From an uncultured Oscillospiraceae bacterium (GTDB lineage: Bacteria > Bacillota > Clostridia > Oscillospirales > Oscillospiraceae): a stretch of 64,000 bases of DNA. Positions 43,933 through 52,399 of the stretch are shown here, piece by piece. The DNA lies in the NCBI GenBank assembly GCA_934589145.1, contig CAKTNW010000009.1:3815-67814 (forward strand), given 5' to 3'. A program made the translations under genes and the position numbers. How positions within the stretch are numbered: the stretch's first letter is position 1; the number at the start of each line of letters is the position of its first letter. The notes below the pieces were generated by a model, which worked only from the letters and a program-made list of their open reading frames with translations, did not search any database and was not told where the DNA came from.

Positions 43933-45032
43933 CCGAGCAAGAACTGCACGCATATATCGCATCCATCCGGCCGGCGGACGAGGCCGCCATGGCCGCCGCC
44001 CGCCGCCGTCAGGCGGAGCTGGCCAAGCCGCCGGGAAGTCTGGGCAGGCTGGAGGAGATGGCCGTCCGCATGGCGGGAGTCACGGGCCGGGTCTGCCCGG
44101 AGGTGAAAGAGTGCCGTGTGGCGGTGTTCGCCGCCGACAACGGTGTGGTGGCCGAGGGGGTGTCCTGCGCGCCCCAGTCCGTCACGCTGCAGCAGGCGGT
44201 CAACATGACCCGCCGCAAGACCGGCATGTCGGCGCTGGCCAAGACCTTCGGCGACGATGTGGCCGTATACGACGTGGGCATCGCCGCCGACGTCCACTGC
44301 CCCGACGTGATCGACCGCAAGGTGCGCTATGGCACCGCCGATCTGGCGGTGGAGCCCGCCATGACCCGCACCGAGGCGCTTCAGGCGCTGGCGGTGGGCA
44401 TAGAGGCTGCCGCGCAGGCCAAGGCCGACGGCATTTCGGTGCTGGGCATCGGGGAAATGGGCATCGGCAACACCACCACCAGCGCCGCCGTGCTCTCGGT
44501 GCTGCTGGATACGGAGGTGGAGGCCGTCACCGGACGGGGCGGTGGATTGACCGACGAGGGCTTTGACCGGAAGAAGCAGGTGCTGCGCCGTGCGCTCCAC
44601 CTGCACCATCCCGACAAAAACGACGTGCTGGACGTGCTTCACAAGGTGGGCGGACTGGACATCGCTGCCATGACCGGCGCGTTTCTGGGCTGCGCCCACG
44701 AGGGCATTGCCGCCGCGGTGGACGGCTACATTTCCGTGGCGGCGGCCCTGTGTGCCGTGCGTCTGTGCCCCGCCGCGGGAGACTATCTGTTCCTGTCTCA
44801 CCAGTCCTATGAGCTGGGCTACGCCAAAGCGGCACAGGCCCTGGGCCTGACGCCCTGCCTTGCGCTGGACATGCGGCTGGGCGAGGGCAGCGGGTGTCCC
44901 CTGCTGTTCCGGGTGCTGGAGGGCGCCTGCGGCGTGATGGCGAACATGGCCACCTTTGCCGAGGCCGCCATCCAGGACGACTATCTGGAGCCCATCCGCT
45001 CCGGCGACAGCTTTACGGTGGAAACGATATGA
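43929..45032 (+). CDS. cobT: Nicotinate-nucleotide:dimethylbenzimidazole phosphoribosyltransferase
   Basis: This 367-residue CobT activates lower-ligand bases to alpha-riboside phosphates. The family motifs are present: KPPGSLGRLEEM at the N-terminus, FAADNGVVAEGVS, GIGEMGIGNTTT and DMRLGEGSGC with the catalytic Glu. Length is normal. It overlaps the TIM-barrel gene and cobU by ATGA junctions, so the operon is translationally coupled. Base specificity cannot be read from sequence. Confidence 0.96.
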   Translation: MTEQELHAYIASIRPADEAAMAAARRRQAELAKPPGSLGRLEEMAVRMAGVTGRVCPEVKECRVAVFAADNGVVAEGVSCAPQSVTLQQAVNMTRRKTGMSALAKTFGDDVAVYDVGIAADVHCPDVIDRKVRYGTADLAVEPAMTRTEALQALAVGIEAAAQAKADGISVLGIGEMGIGNTTTSAAVLSVLLDTEVEAVTGRGGGLTDEGFDRKKQVLRRALHLHHPDKNDVLDVLHKVGGLDIAAMTGAFLGCAHEGIAAAVDGYISVAAALCAVRLCPAAGDYLFLSHQSYELGYAKAAQALGLTPCLALDMRLGEGSGCPLLFRVLEGACGVMANMATFAEAAIQDDYLEPIRSGDSFTVETI

Positions 45033-45562
45033 GGATTTTACTGACCGGCGGCAGCAAAAGCGGCAAAAGCACCGCCGCCCAGCACCTGTGCCGCGCCCTG
45101 GCGGCAGGCGCGCCCATGTACTACTGGGCCACCATGACGCCCCGCGATAGCGAGGATCACCGGCGGGTCCTGCGGCACATTGCCGACCGGGCGGGCTGGG
45201 GCTTCCAGACCATCGAGCGCAGCACCGGCCTGACCGCCGTCCTGCCGGACATCGACAAAGGCGGCGTGGTGCTGCTGGACAGCGTCACCGCCGCCCTGTC
45301 CGAGGCCATGTTCGGCCCGGAATTCGACGCAGGCGCGGCGGCGGCCGTAACGGCGGAGCTGCTGGCCGTCAGCCGGTATCCCGCCCACTTCGTGTGCGTG
45401 TGCGACGACCTGTGGCGGGGCGGCGAGGACTATCCGGACTGGACGGAGGTCTACGTCCGGGGTCTTGCCCATGTGTGCCGCGCTCTGGCGGCGGAATTTG
45501 ACGTGGTATGCGACATGGCGGCGGGATTGCCCCGTGTGTGGAAGGGAGCGTGGCCCCTGTGA
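45029..45562 (+). CDS. cobU: Adenosylcobinamide kinase/guanylyltransferase
   Basis: This 177-residue CobU has an intact P-loop GGSKSGKS at residues 7-14, then RHIADRAGWGFQTIE, the usual kinase/guanylyltransferase segment, and DSVTAALSEAMF. It phosphorylates adenosylcobinamide and attaches GMP in nucleotide-loop assembly. It is slightly short. A second CobU-like half gene follows two genes later. Junctions with cobT and cobS overlap. Confidence 0.92.
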   Translation: MRILLTGGSKSGKSTAAQHLCRALAAGAPMYYWATMTPRDSEDHRRVLRHIADRAGWGFQTIERSTGLTAVLPDIDKGGVVLLDSVTAALSEAMFGPEFDAGAAAAVTAELLAVSRYPAHFVCVCDDLWRGGEDYPDWTEVYVRGLAHVCRALAAEFDVVCDMAAGLPRVWKGAWPL

Positions 45563-46290
45563 AGGATTGGTTTTACGGCTTTTTCATGGCGTGGGGCATG
45601 TTTCTGGCGCTGCCCTGCCCGCTGAAAATATGGAACGAAAAGGCCCGCAGCAAAATGATCTGCTGTCTGCCCCTTGTGGGCTTCGTGGTGGGCGGCATAT
45701 GGGTGCTGGCGGCGTATGCGGGCCGGTTTCTGTCCCGGAGCGTGGCGGGATTGCTGATCGCCGCCGCGCCGTGGCTGGTGACGGGCTTTCTCCATCTGGA
45801 CGGCTTTATGGACGTGTGCGACGCGGTGCTGAGCCGCCGCGACCTGCCCCGGCGGCAGGAGATCTTGAAGGACTCCCACTGCGGGGCCTTCGCCGTCATC
45901 GGCATGGTGCTGCTGGCGCTGAGCCAGTGGAGCGTGGCCATGGCGGGGGAGAGCGTCCCCCTGCTGCCGCTGCTGGTGATCCCGGTGGCGTCCCGTGCCT
46001 GCGCGGCGTTGGCGGTGCTGACCCTGCGGCCTATGACCACCAGCCAGTACGCCGCCATGGCGGGCAGAAAGGCCCCCTATGTGGCCTTTGCCGCGTTTGT
46101 GATGGCCGCGGCAGCCGTTGTGCCGCTGGTGCTGTGGGGCAGCCTTGCCCCACTGGCGGCGGCGGTGGGCTACTGGCTGGCGGTGTGGTACGCCGACCGC
46201 CAGTTGGGCGGCATGTCTGGCGACGTATCGGGCTTCGCCCTGACGCTGGGCGAGCTATGCGGCCTTGCGGTATTGACTTTGGTGAGGTGA
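45559..46290 (+). CDS. cobS: Adenosylcobinamide-GDP ribazoletransferase
   Basis: This 243-residue multi-pass membrane protein matches CobS: FMAWGMFLALPCPL near the start, then HLDGFMDVCDAVLSRR (residues ~78-93, with the acidic residues expected at the active site). About six hydrophobic helices follow. It joins activated lower ligand to adenosylcobinamide-GDP to make the final cobalamin. It starts with GTG and overlaps the cobU stop by 4 bases. Confidence 0.95.
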   Translation: MKDWFYGFFMAWGMFLALPCPLKIWNEKARSKMICCLPLVGFVVGGIWVLAAYAGRFLSRSVAGLLIAAAPWLVTGFLHLDGFMDVCDAVLSRRDLPRRQEILKDSHCGAFAVIGMVLLALSQWSVAMAGESVPLLPLLVIPVASRACAALAVLTLRPMTTSQYAAMAGRKAPYVAFAAFVMAAAAVVPLVLWGSLAPLAAAVGYWLAVWYADRQLGGMSGDVSGFALTLGELCGLAVLTLVR

Positions 46291-46295
46291 CGAAT

Positions 46296-46646
46296 ATGGA
46301 ATTGGTGATCGGCGGCGCGTTCCAGGGAAAGCTGACCTGGGCGCTCCAGCATTACGGCCTGACCATGGCCGACGTGTGCGATCTGGCAGCGGGAGACCCG
46401 GTGCCGGGCAAGAAGTGCTATTGGCATCTGGAAGCCCTGACCCGCCGCTGCGATGATGCGGAACAGTATCTGCCCCTCTTTGCGGACGCGGTGGTCATCA
46501 CCCGGGAGGTAGGCGGCGGCATCGTCCCCATGGACGGCGCAGAACGGGCATGGCGGGAGGTACACGGCACGTTGGTGCAGCGTCTGGCCCGGGACGCGGC
46601 ACATGTGACCCGCATTTTATGCGGACTGACGGAGGAATTGAAATGA
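46296..46646 (+). CDS. CobU-like half protein with degenerate P-loop
   Basis: This 116-residue protein resembles CobU at both ends. It begins MELVIGGAFQGKLTWA, where the P-loop has GKL in place of GK[ST], and it carries EVGGGIVPMDGAERAWREV, the conserved CobU C-terminal motif. It is missing the middle of a normal CobU. Such short copies accompany full CobU in some Clostridia; it may assist CobU or bind a corrinoid nucleotide without kinase activity. It overlaps the cobC start (ATGA). Confidence 0.78.
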   Translation: MELVIGGAFQGKLTWALQHYGLTMADVCDLAAGDPVPGKKCYWHLEALTRRCDDAEQYLPLFADAVVITREVGGGIVPMDGAERAWREVHGTLVQRLARDAAHVTRILCGLTEELK

Positions 46647-47206
46647 AACTGACACTGATACGCCACGGGCAGACCCAGGGCAGCCTCAACGACCTGTACT
46701 ACGGCGCGGCGGATATCCCGGTGCTGCCGGAATCCCTGGCGGAGCTCCACGAAAACGCCGCCCGCTATCCCACCGCCCCGCGGTATTTCACCAGCGGCAT
46801 GCTGCGGACGGAGCAGACCTTCCGGGCTATCTACGGCGACGTGCCCCATATGCCCCTGCCGGGCCTGCGGGAGATGGACTTCGGCGACTTCGAGATGCGC
46901 AGCTATGAGCAGATGAAGGACGACCCCGCCTTCCAACACTGGATGACCGACAGTGAACATCTCCCCTGCCCCAACGGCGAGAGCGCGCCCCAGACCACGG
47001 CGCGGAACCTGAAGGCCATGGAGACGGTGCTGGCGGAGGACAGCGACGCGGTGTGCGTCATCCACGGCGGCGTTATCGCCGGGTTCATGATGACCTGGTT
47101 CGGCGGTCTGCGGGTGGACTGGTACCGCAAGGCCGGCACCGGCTATCAGGTGATTTTTGAAAACGGTGTGCCCACCCGTTGGGTGCGTGTGCCGGAGGAC
47201 ATATGA
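46643..47206 (+). CDS. cobC: Alpha-ribazole phosphatase (histidine phosphatase)
   Basis: This 187-residue histidine phosphatase has the LIRHGQTQG motif at residues 5-13, a catalytic acid in LREMDFGDFE and the second catalytic His in CVIHGG. Its place in the cob operon points to alpha-ribazole-5'-phosphate phosphatase (CobC), the last dephosphorylation step. General phosphoglycerate-mutase-like enzymes share the fold, so position carries weight. It overlaps yqeC by 4 bases. Confidence 0.88.
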   Translation: MKLTLIRHGQTQGSLNDLYYGAADIPVLPESLAELHENAARYPTAPRYFTSGMLRTEQTFRAIYGDVPHMPLPGLREMDFGDFEMRSYEQMKDDPAFQHWMTDSEHLPCPNGESAPQTTARNLKAMETVLAEDSDAVCVIHGGVIAGFMMTWFGGLRVDWYRKAGTGYQVIFENGVPTRWVRVPEDI

Positions 47207-47877
47207 TGGACATTTCCGCCCTGCTGAACGTGGAAAAGGGCGTCACCGCTCTCATCGGCGGCGGCGGCAAGACCACGCTGATGTATACCCTGGCGGAGGA
47301 GCTGCGCCGCCGGGGTACGGTACTCGTCACCACCTCCACCCATATCCAAAGACCGGAGCAGTACCCTGTGCTGACGGCGGCGGACGATACCGTCGTGGCC
47401 GCCGCCCTGGCGGCCCACGGCGTGGTATGTGTGGCCGACGAAAGCCCAGAGGGCAAGCTGTGCGCCCCGGCGCTGTCCTTTGAGAGGCTGGCGGCGCTGG
47501 CGGATTTCGTGCTGGTGGAGGCCGATGGCTCTAGGCGCCTGCCCCTGAAGGCCCACGCCCCTCATGAGCCGGTGATCCCGCCCAACGCCCGCCAAACGAT
47601 TTATGTGGTGGGCGCCGACGGCTTTGGCCATCCTATCCGCAAGATCTGTCACCGCCCCGAGCGGTACGCCGCCCTGTGCGGCGCGACGGAGGACGACATC
47701 GTCACCCCGGCGCGGGAAGCGGCGGTGCTCCACGCGGAGGGCTACGATACCGGCTGGGTGTTTATCAACAAGGTGGAAACGCCGGAGGACTGGCGCAGCG
47801 CCGAAGCCCTGGCGGCCCTGCTGCCCGGCAAAGCCGTGGCGGGCAGCCTGTGGGAAAAGCGGTATCGGATCCTGTAA
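47203..47877 (+). CDS. yqeC: Selenium-dependent hydroxylase accessory protein YqeC
   Basis: This 224-residue protein begins with a P-loop (IGGGGKTTLM), then VTTSTHIQRP, FVLVEADGSRRLPLKAHAPHEP and INKVETP. This is the YqeC family, found with selenium-dependent molybdenum hydroxylase genes such as xdhC. The ATG at 47203 follows CCGGAGG and overlaps cobC, so this gene is co-transcribed with cobalamin synthesis. With xdhC and the NTPase downstream it forms a selenium/molybdenum hydroxylase maturation block. The hairpin at 47885 closes the transcript. Confidence 0.9.
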   Translation: MMDISALLNVEKGVTALIGGGGKTTLMYTLAEELRRRGTVLVTTSTHIQRPEQYPVLTAADDTVVAAALAAHGVVCVADESPEGKLCAPALSFERLAALADFVLVEADGSRRLPLKAHAPHEPVIPPNARQTIYVVGADGFGHPIRKICHRPERYAALCGATEDDIVTPAREAAVLHAEGYDTGWVFINKVETPEDWRSAEALAALLPGKAVAGSLWEKRYRIL

Positions 47878-47884
47878 ACGAAGA

Positions 47885-47913
47885 AAAAGGCCGTATGATC
47901 ACGGCCTTTTTCA
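47885..47913 (+). terminator. Terminator after yqeC
   Basis: AAAAAGGCCGT, ATGATC, ACGGCCTTTTT. Confidence 0.88.
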
Positions 47914-48013
47914 TGTTTTGCGGCAAAATCCCGCAATGCGGAACGCTGTTCTATTGCGCAGAGAAGCATAACGCGGTACAATAAGACCGGAAAACGATCT
48001 CGGGAGGGCGGCT

Positions 48014-48751
48014 ATGTTTCAGTGGAACGAGGAGAAGCTCCGCTTCATGGAGGACGCCGCCGCGTGGGGTGATTTTCACGCCCGGCTGGCGGCGGAATTG
48101 GCCCCCTACCTGCCCAGAGACGGCCACATCTGCGACGCGGGCTGCGGCACGGGGCATCTGTCCCTGGCGCTGTCGCCCTATGCCAGGCGGGTGACGGCGG
48201 TGGATATCAGCAGTGAGGCGCTGGATCTGCTGGCGGAGAACTGCCGGAAGCGGCACATGACAAACATCGCCATCCGCCGGGGCGACATCGCGCAGTTACC
48301 GCCGGAGGAACCTTATGACGCCATGGTTTTCTGCTTCTTCGGCCATATCCAGGAGATTTTAGCCATCTCGGCAGCCCAATGCCGGGGTACGGTGCTGGCC
48401 ATCATGCGCAGCGACGCCGCCCACCGGTTTTCCGCCGCACAGCCTGCCATCCGCCGCGGCGGTTATCTCCGTGGCCGGGAGGAGCTGGAAAGGCGGGGCA
48501 TCCCCTTTTCTGCGGCGGAGCGGGAGCTGCCCATGGGCCAGCCCTTCCGCACCCTGGAGGATGCCCGGCGGTTTTTCGAGCTGTATCGTCAGCCGGACGA
48601 TACCACGCCCATTACGGACGAACTTCTGCAGGCGCGGCTGACAGCCACGGGCCGGGCGGATTTTCCCCTTTATCTGCCCCAGAGCCGCCGTTTCGGCCTG
48701 CTGCGATGGCATGCGGGCGAGGTGCCGGAGCAGACCCAAGGGATCAACTGA
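48014..48751 (+). CDS. Class I SAM-dependent methyltransferase
   Basis: This 245-residue protein has the class I motif CDAGCGTGHLSLAL (about residues 40-53), TAVDISSEALD and a motif II/III stretch RRGDIAQLP. The C-terminal half is not recognised. The start at 48014 follows CGGGAGG. It sits between yqeC and xdhC, 17 bases before xdhC, but its substrate cannot be read from sequence. Confidence 0.85.
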   Translation: MFQWNEEKLRFMEDAAAWGDFHARLAAELAPYLPRDGHICDAGCGTGHLSLALSPYARRVTAVDISSEALDLLAENCRKRHMTNIAIRRGDIAQLPPEEPYDAMVFCFFGHIQEILAISAAQCRGTVLAIMRSDAAHRFSAAQPAIRRGGYLRGREELERRGIPFSAAERELPMGQPFRTLEDARRFFELYRQPDDTTPITDELLQARLTATGRADFPLYLPQSRRFGLLRWHAGEVPEQTQGIN

Positions 48752-48768
48752 CGAAAAGGAGCACAATT

Positions 48769-49740
48769 ATGAATGGTATTTTTACGACCCTGCTCTATCA
48801 AATGGAGAAGCATCACGATACGGTGCTGTGTACCATCATCGCCGACAGCGGCTCCACCCCACGCGGGATGGGCGCACAGATGCTGGTGGGCGAAAAGGGC
48901 CTGCTGTGCGGCACTATCGGCGGCGGCGCGGTGGAGGGTCAGAGCATCGAGCTGGGCAAAAAGCTTTTGCAGGAGCGCCGCAGCACTGTCCATGAGTACA
49001 GACTGCACCACAACGATACCGAGGATATCGGCATGGTGTGCGGCGGCGACGTGACGGTGCATCTGCAATTCATCGCCGCCGATGACCCGGTCTGGCAGAA
49101 GCTGGCTGGCGATGTACTGCACCGCATCGCGCTGCGGCAGCCGGGATGGCTGGCGCTGGCACTGGACGGCGGTGCGCCCGAACTGCGAGACACCGCCGAG
49201 AGCGATGCGGCCCATGTTACTTTGCCCCTGCCCATCGGCGAGCGGGCCATCCTGTTCGGCGCGGGCCACTGCTCGCTGGCCCTGTGCCCGTTGCTGACCA
49301 CCGTGGGCTTCCGGGTGACGGTGGTGGACGACCGGCCGGAGCTGGTGACCAAGGAGCGCTTTCCCACCGCCGACGCGGTGGTGTGCTGCGATCTTGACCA
49401 TCTGGCCGACACCGTGCCCGTAGGCGGCGAGGACTATGTGGTGGTCATGACTAACGGCCACAGCCACGACTTCGCCGTGCAGGAGCAGGTGCTGCGGGGA
49501 CAGTACGCCTACATCGGCGTCATTGGCTCCCGCAGCAAGACCGCCAGCGTCAATGCCAGGCTTCGGGCGGCGGGTATCAGCGAGGAGGCCATTGCCACTG
49601 TCCACACCCCCATCGGCACCGCCATCAAGGCGGTGACGCCGGAGGAGATCGCTGTGTCCATCGCCGGTGAGATGATCTGCGTGCGCGCCACGCGGCGGGA
49701 GAGCGCGGGGATAAAGCTCCGAGGCTGTCCCATGCACTAA
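48769..49740 (+). CDS. XdhC-family molybdenum hydroxylase maturation protein
   Basis: This 323-residue protein has the XdhC/CoxI N-terminal domain (TIIADSGSTPRGMGAQMLV, GTIGGGAVEG) and a C-terminal Rossmann domain (AILFGAGHCS...VVDDRPELV). XdhC proteins help insert the sulphurated molybdenum cofactor into xanthine dehydrogenase-type enzymes. IGSRSKTASV and PIGTAIKAVTPEEIAVSIAGE are standard. No hydroxylase subunit gene lies in the window, so the target enzyme is elsewhere. Confidence 0.92.
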   Translation: MNGIFTTLLYQMEKHHDTVLCTIIADSGSTPRGMGAQMLVGEKGLLCGTIGGGAVEGQSIELGKKLLQERRSTVHEYRLHHNDTEDIGMVCGGDVTVHLQFIAADDPVWQKLAGDVLHRIALRQPGWLALALDGGAPELRDTAESDAAHVTLPLPIGERAILFGAGHCSLALCPLLTTVGFRVTVVDDRPELVTKERFPTADAVVCCDLDHLADTVPVGGEDYVVVMTNGHSHDFAVQEQVLRGQYAYIGVIGSRSKTASVNARLRAAGISEEAIATVHTPIGTAIKAVTPEEIAVSIAGEMICVRATRRESAGIKLRGCPMH

Positions 49741-49750
49741 AGATGCAGAT

Positions 49751-50242
49751 ATGACGAAGCATCTGTTTCTGACCGGCCCCAAGGGCGTGGGCAAATCTAC
49801 CCTGATCCGGAGCCTGCTGGCGGCGGAGGAGGGTGCGCTGGGCGGCTTCTTCACCGTAAAGCGTGAGGGCGGTGTCTATCTGCTGCCTGCCGCCGGGGAG
49901 CGAGCCTTTACCCCAGAGAACTTTCTGTTCCGCTGCGGCCACGGCGGCGACCCGGATCGGTTCGACGCGCTGGGCTGCGCCGCGCTGGCGGATACCGCGG
50001 GATGCTGTCTGCTGGTAATGGATGAGCTGGGCCCTCATGAAGCAGAAGCCGCGCTGTTTCAGGCGGCGGTGTTCCGCGCGCTGAACGGGGATATCCCCAT
50101 TATCGGCGTTTTGCAGCAGGCGGAATGTGAATTTCTCGACCGCGTCGCCCACCACCCCCAGGTGACGGTGCTGACGGTATCGGTGGAAAACCGGGACGCT
50201 CTGGCGACGGAGCTGCGCCGCTGGCGAGAAGCGCAAGAATAA
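49751..50242 (+). CDS. Nucleoside-triphosphatase / nucleotide kinase-like P-loop protein
   Basis: This 163-residue P-loop protein begins HLFLTGPKGVGKSTLIRSLL and has LLVMDELGPHEAE as Walker B. It matches the THEP1/COG1618 NTPase family. Members occur beside xdhC in selenium/molybdenum hydroxylase loci, and here it starts 10 bases after xdhC. Its substrate may be a nucleotide intermediate of molybdenum cofactor processing (inference). Confidence 0.82.
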   Translation: MTKHLFLTGPKGVGKSTLIRSLLAAEEGALGGFFTVKREGGVYLLPAAGERAFTPENFLFRCGHGGDPDRFDALGCAALADTAGCCLLVMDELGPHEAEAALFQAAVFRALNGDIPIIGVLQQAECEFLDRVAHHPQVTVLTVSVENRDALATELRRWREAQE

Positions 50243-50282
50243 AAATAGACACATGGCCCATGCCATGTGTCTATTTTTTATT
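50242..50282. terminator. Bidirectional terminator
   Basis: AAAAATAGACACATGGC, CCAT, GCCATGTGTCTATTTTTT lies between the convergent NTPase and LysR genes. Confidence 0.9.
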
Positions 50283-51180
50283 CCACAATATGCACGCCGT
50301 CCATCAGACGAATCTCCGCGCGGATGTCATCCAGCAAAAGCTGGGCAGCTTCGCTGAGGGATTCACCCCGGCGGGTCATCAGATAGGATACCCGGTCAGG
50401 GGGCGGATCCGTCAGGCGGCAGATTCTGGCACGACCCTCTTGCGCCAGGGCGCGGGCGGCGGCGATGGGCACAATGGCCCACATCATCTCACTGCCCAGG
50501 AAAGTGTCCACCGCCTGCATAGAGTCGGCGTACAGCAGCGGCGTAGCCGTCAGGCCGAACCAATGATCCCGCCAGTCCTGTACAGCCTTGCGCCAGGACA
50601 CCACGATCTCGTTATTAGGATCCAGCTCCTTGGGGGAGACCACGTCACCGTAGGGACTGTCCGGCGAGCAGGCCACCACCGTCTCCTCGCTGCACAGGGG
50701 AGTCAGATCCAACTGAGGATGGTAAAAGCTGTCGCCATCCATCAGAGCCATCTCCAGTTCACGGCGGGCCACCGGCTGCGCACCGGCATAGCCGGTACCT
50801 GGCAGGGTCTGTACCCACAGCGCCACTGGCAGCTTCCGGTGGAGAAAGCGGCGATAGGCCGCCGGAAGAATATACTGGTTGGTAGAGAATACCGCGCCGA
50901 TCCGCAGATACTCCCGTGTGGCGGCCTCCGCCACGCCCCGAGTTTCTTCCAGCAGCGTCTGCCAGCGATAGGCCAGTGGCAGGAACCGCTGGCCTGCCTC
51001 AGTCAGCTCGATGTGGCGGATGCCCTTGCCCCGGTGGAACAGCTGCGCGCCCACCTCCGCCTCCAGCGCCTGGATGCGGTTGGTCAGCGTGGGCTGGGTG
51101 ATGAACAGCGCCTCGGCCGCCGCCGTCAGCGTGCCGTGCTCCAGCACCGCCCAGAAGGTCTCCATGTCGGTGTTGTTCAT
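50278..51180 (-). CDS. LysR-family transcriptional regulator
   Basis: This 300-residue protein has the N-terminal LysR winged HTH (METFWAVLEHGTLTAAAEALFITQPTLTNRIQALEAEVG written in two parts: HGTLTAAAEALF and TQPTLTNRIQALE) and a C-terminal effector-binding domain. The start at 51180 follows GAAGGAG. It is convergent with the XdhC/NTPase operon, so it is not a divergent classical partner; its target may be elsewhere. The effector is unknown. Confidence 0.93.
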   Translation of the reverse strand: MNNTDMETFWAVLEHGTLTAAAEALFITQPTLTNRIQALEAEVGAQLFHRGKGIRHIELTEAGQRFLPLAYRWQTLLEETRGVAEAATREYLRIGAVFSTNQYILPAAYRRFLHRKLPVALWVQTLPGTGYAGAQPVARRELEMALMDGDSFYHPQLDLTPLCSEETVVACSPDSPYGDVVSPKELDPNNEIVVSWRKAVQDWRDHWFGLTATPLLYADSMQAVDTFLGSEMMWAIVPIAAARALAQEGRARICRLTDPPPDRVSYLMTRRGESLSEAAQLLLDDIRAEIRLMDGVHIVE

Positions 51181-51278
51181 GGCGTCTCCTTCCCGAATAA
51201 ATATAAATTTCACCTATATTATATGTGGGTTTTATCCGTTTTACAAGAGCCAATTTGTGTGATATTGTATAGCCACAA

Positions 51279-51303
51279 CAGGAGAGCGATACCGGTTCTC
51301 CTG
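51279..51303. repeat. Palindrome related to 10002-10031
   Basis: CAGGAGAGCGATACCGGTTCTCCTG. The reverse complement closely resembles the palindrome at 10002-10031. The 311-bp gap around it holds two terminators and no gene. Confidence 0.5.
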
Positions 51304-51392
51304 AAAAACAGGATAAACCGCCATTTATATCCTACTTTTAAATTGCTTTCTTTTCTTTCTTATTTTCTCTCTTTGTTCCTGCATCCCTGTAA

Positions 51393-51428
51393 AGAAAAGG
51401 CCGGACGATTGTCCGGCCTTTTCTTTTT
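51393..51428. terminator. Strong symmetric terminator
   Basis: AAAGAAAAGGCCGGAC, GATT, GTCCGGCCTTTTCTTTTT. No gene ends just upstream on the plus strand, so it may guard against read-through or end an unseen short transcript. Confidence 0.8.
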
Positions 51429-51457
51429 GTGGGGGAGAAGCGCGAAAGAGAGAAAAG

Positions 51458-51485
51458 CAAGACGGCCCGCAAGGGCCGTCTTGGT
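51458..51485 (-). terminator. Terminator after hpf
   Basis: AAGACGGCCC, GCAA, GGGCCGTCTT; the minus strand continues GCTTTTCTCTCTTTC. Confidence 0.85.
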
Positions 51486-51491
51486 ATATAA

Positions 51492-52028
51492 TTACTCCTG
51501 CGTCTCAATGATGCCGTAGCCGCCGTTGTTGCGGCGATAGACCACCGAGACAGTGTCGTCCGCCACGTTGCGGAAGACATAGAAGGAATGATCCAGCAGG
51601 TTCATCTGCAAGATGGCCTCGTCGATGGTCATGGGCTTGACGGTGAAGCGCTTGGTGCGCACCACATGGAACTCGTCCTCCTCTTCCACATGGAACTCCG
51701 GCAGCTCCGGCTCCATGACCTCCGGCCGCAGGTTCTTGGCCAGGCGGGTCTTGTTCTTGCGGATGCGGCGCTCGATGAAACTGACGGTTCCGTCGATGGC
51801 GCCCCGCATATCACCGTCGGGATCCTCGGCCTGGGCACGGAACAGGGTGCCGTTGGCGGCGCGGATGGTCAGCTCCACGGTGCAGCGGTTTTTCTTTTCC
51901 ACGGCAAAGGTCACAAAAGCGTCCGCTTCCTCCGCGAAGTACCGGTCGAGCTTACTGATCTTCTTCTCGGCGTACTCCTTAATGGAGTCGTTCAGCGCGA
52001 TCTTCTTGCAGGCGAATGTGAACTTCAT
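51492..52028 (-). CDS. hpf: Ribosome hibernation promoting factor (long HPF)
   Basis: This 178-residue long-form HPF dimerises 70S ribosomes into inactive 100S particles in stationary phase. The N-terminal S30AE domain (MKFTFACKKIALNDSIKEYA...KISKLDRYF) and the C-terminal dimerisation domain (VVRTKRFTVKPMTIDEAI...NLLDHSFYVFRNVADD) are both complete. The start at 52028 has AAAGGAGC upstream. Confidence 0.96.
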   Translation of the reverse strand: MKFTFACKKIALNDSIKEYAEKKISKLDRYFAEEADAFVTFAVEKKNRCTVELTIRAANGTLFRAQAEDPDGDMRGAIDGTVSFIERRIRKNKTRLAKNLRPEVMEPELPEFHVEEEDEFHVVRTKRFTVKPMTIDEAILQMNLLDHSFYVFRNVADDTVSVVYRRNNGGYGIIETQE

Positions 52029-52226
52029 ATTGGTTGCTCCTTTCTTGGGGTACGGAACAAAGGGTCGGGGAGGGATTTCCCCTTATCCTTGTCCACATTA
52101 TAGCACATTGCCCTGCATTTGAAAAGAGCATCACAGCAATTTTAGGGAAAGTTCACAAAAGTGCAACAATTTTTGTGCGTTTCGACGAGGCGTACCAAAA
52201 ATCGCGGAAATGCGGCAAAACCTCCT

Positions 52227-52328
52227 ATGGACAAGACAGGGGCGGATGGTGTACCATAATAACCGGAAGCTTTCCAATATCCCACCCGCTTGAGCCGCGC
52301 CCTGGTGCAGGACGCGGCCCCTTTTTAT
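52227..52328 (+). ncRNA. Possible short transcript with terminator hairpin
   Basis: The 371-bp gap upstream of hpf holds GCCGCG (52294-52299) and CGCGGC (52313-52318), followed by CCCCTTTTTA. It is preceded by a TGGACA-like -35 (52228) and a weak -10 (TACCAT or CATAAT). No ORF lies between. It could be a small RNA of about 60-70 nt or a stray terminator. Confidence 0.3.
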
Positions 52329-52374
52329 GCAGTTGGCGAAAAGCGATCCCGTTTGCGCTTGCGCCCGTGCTTTT

Positions 52375-52394
52375 GCGGGGTGGGGTGACCCCGC
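52375..52394. repeat. GCGGGG/CCCCGC hairpin
   Basis: It lies directly past the stop of the small gene at 52400, matching the motif after its paralogue at 3743-3760. Confidence 0.55.
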
Positions 52395-52399
52395 CCTGC

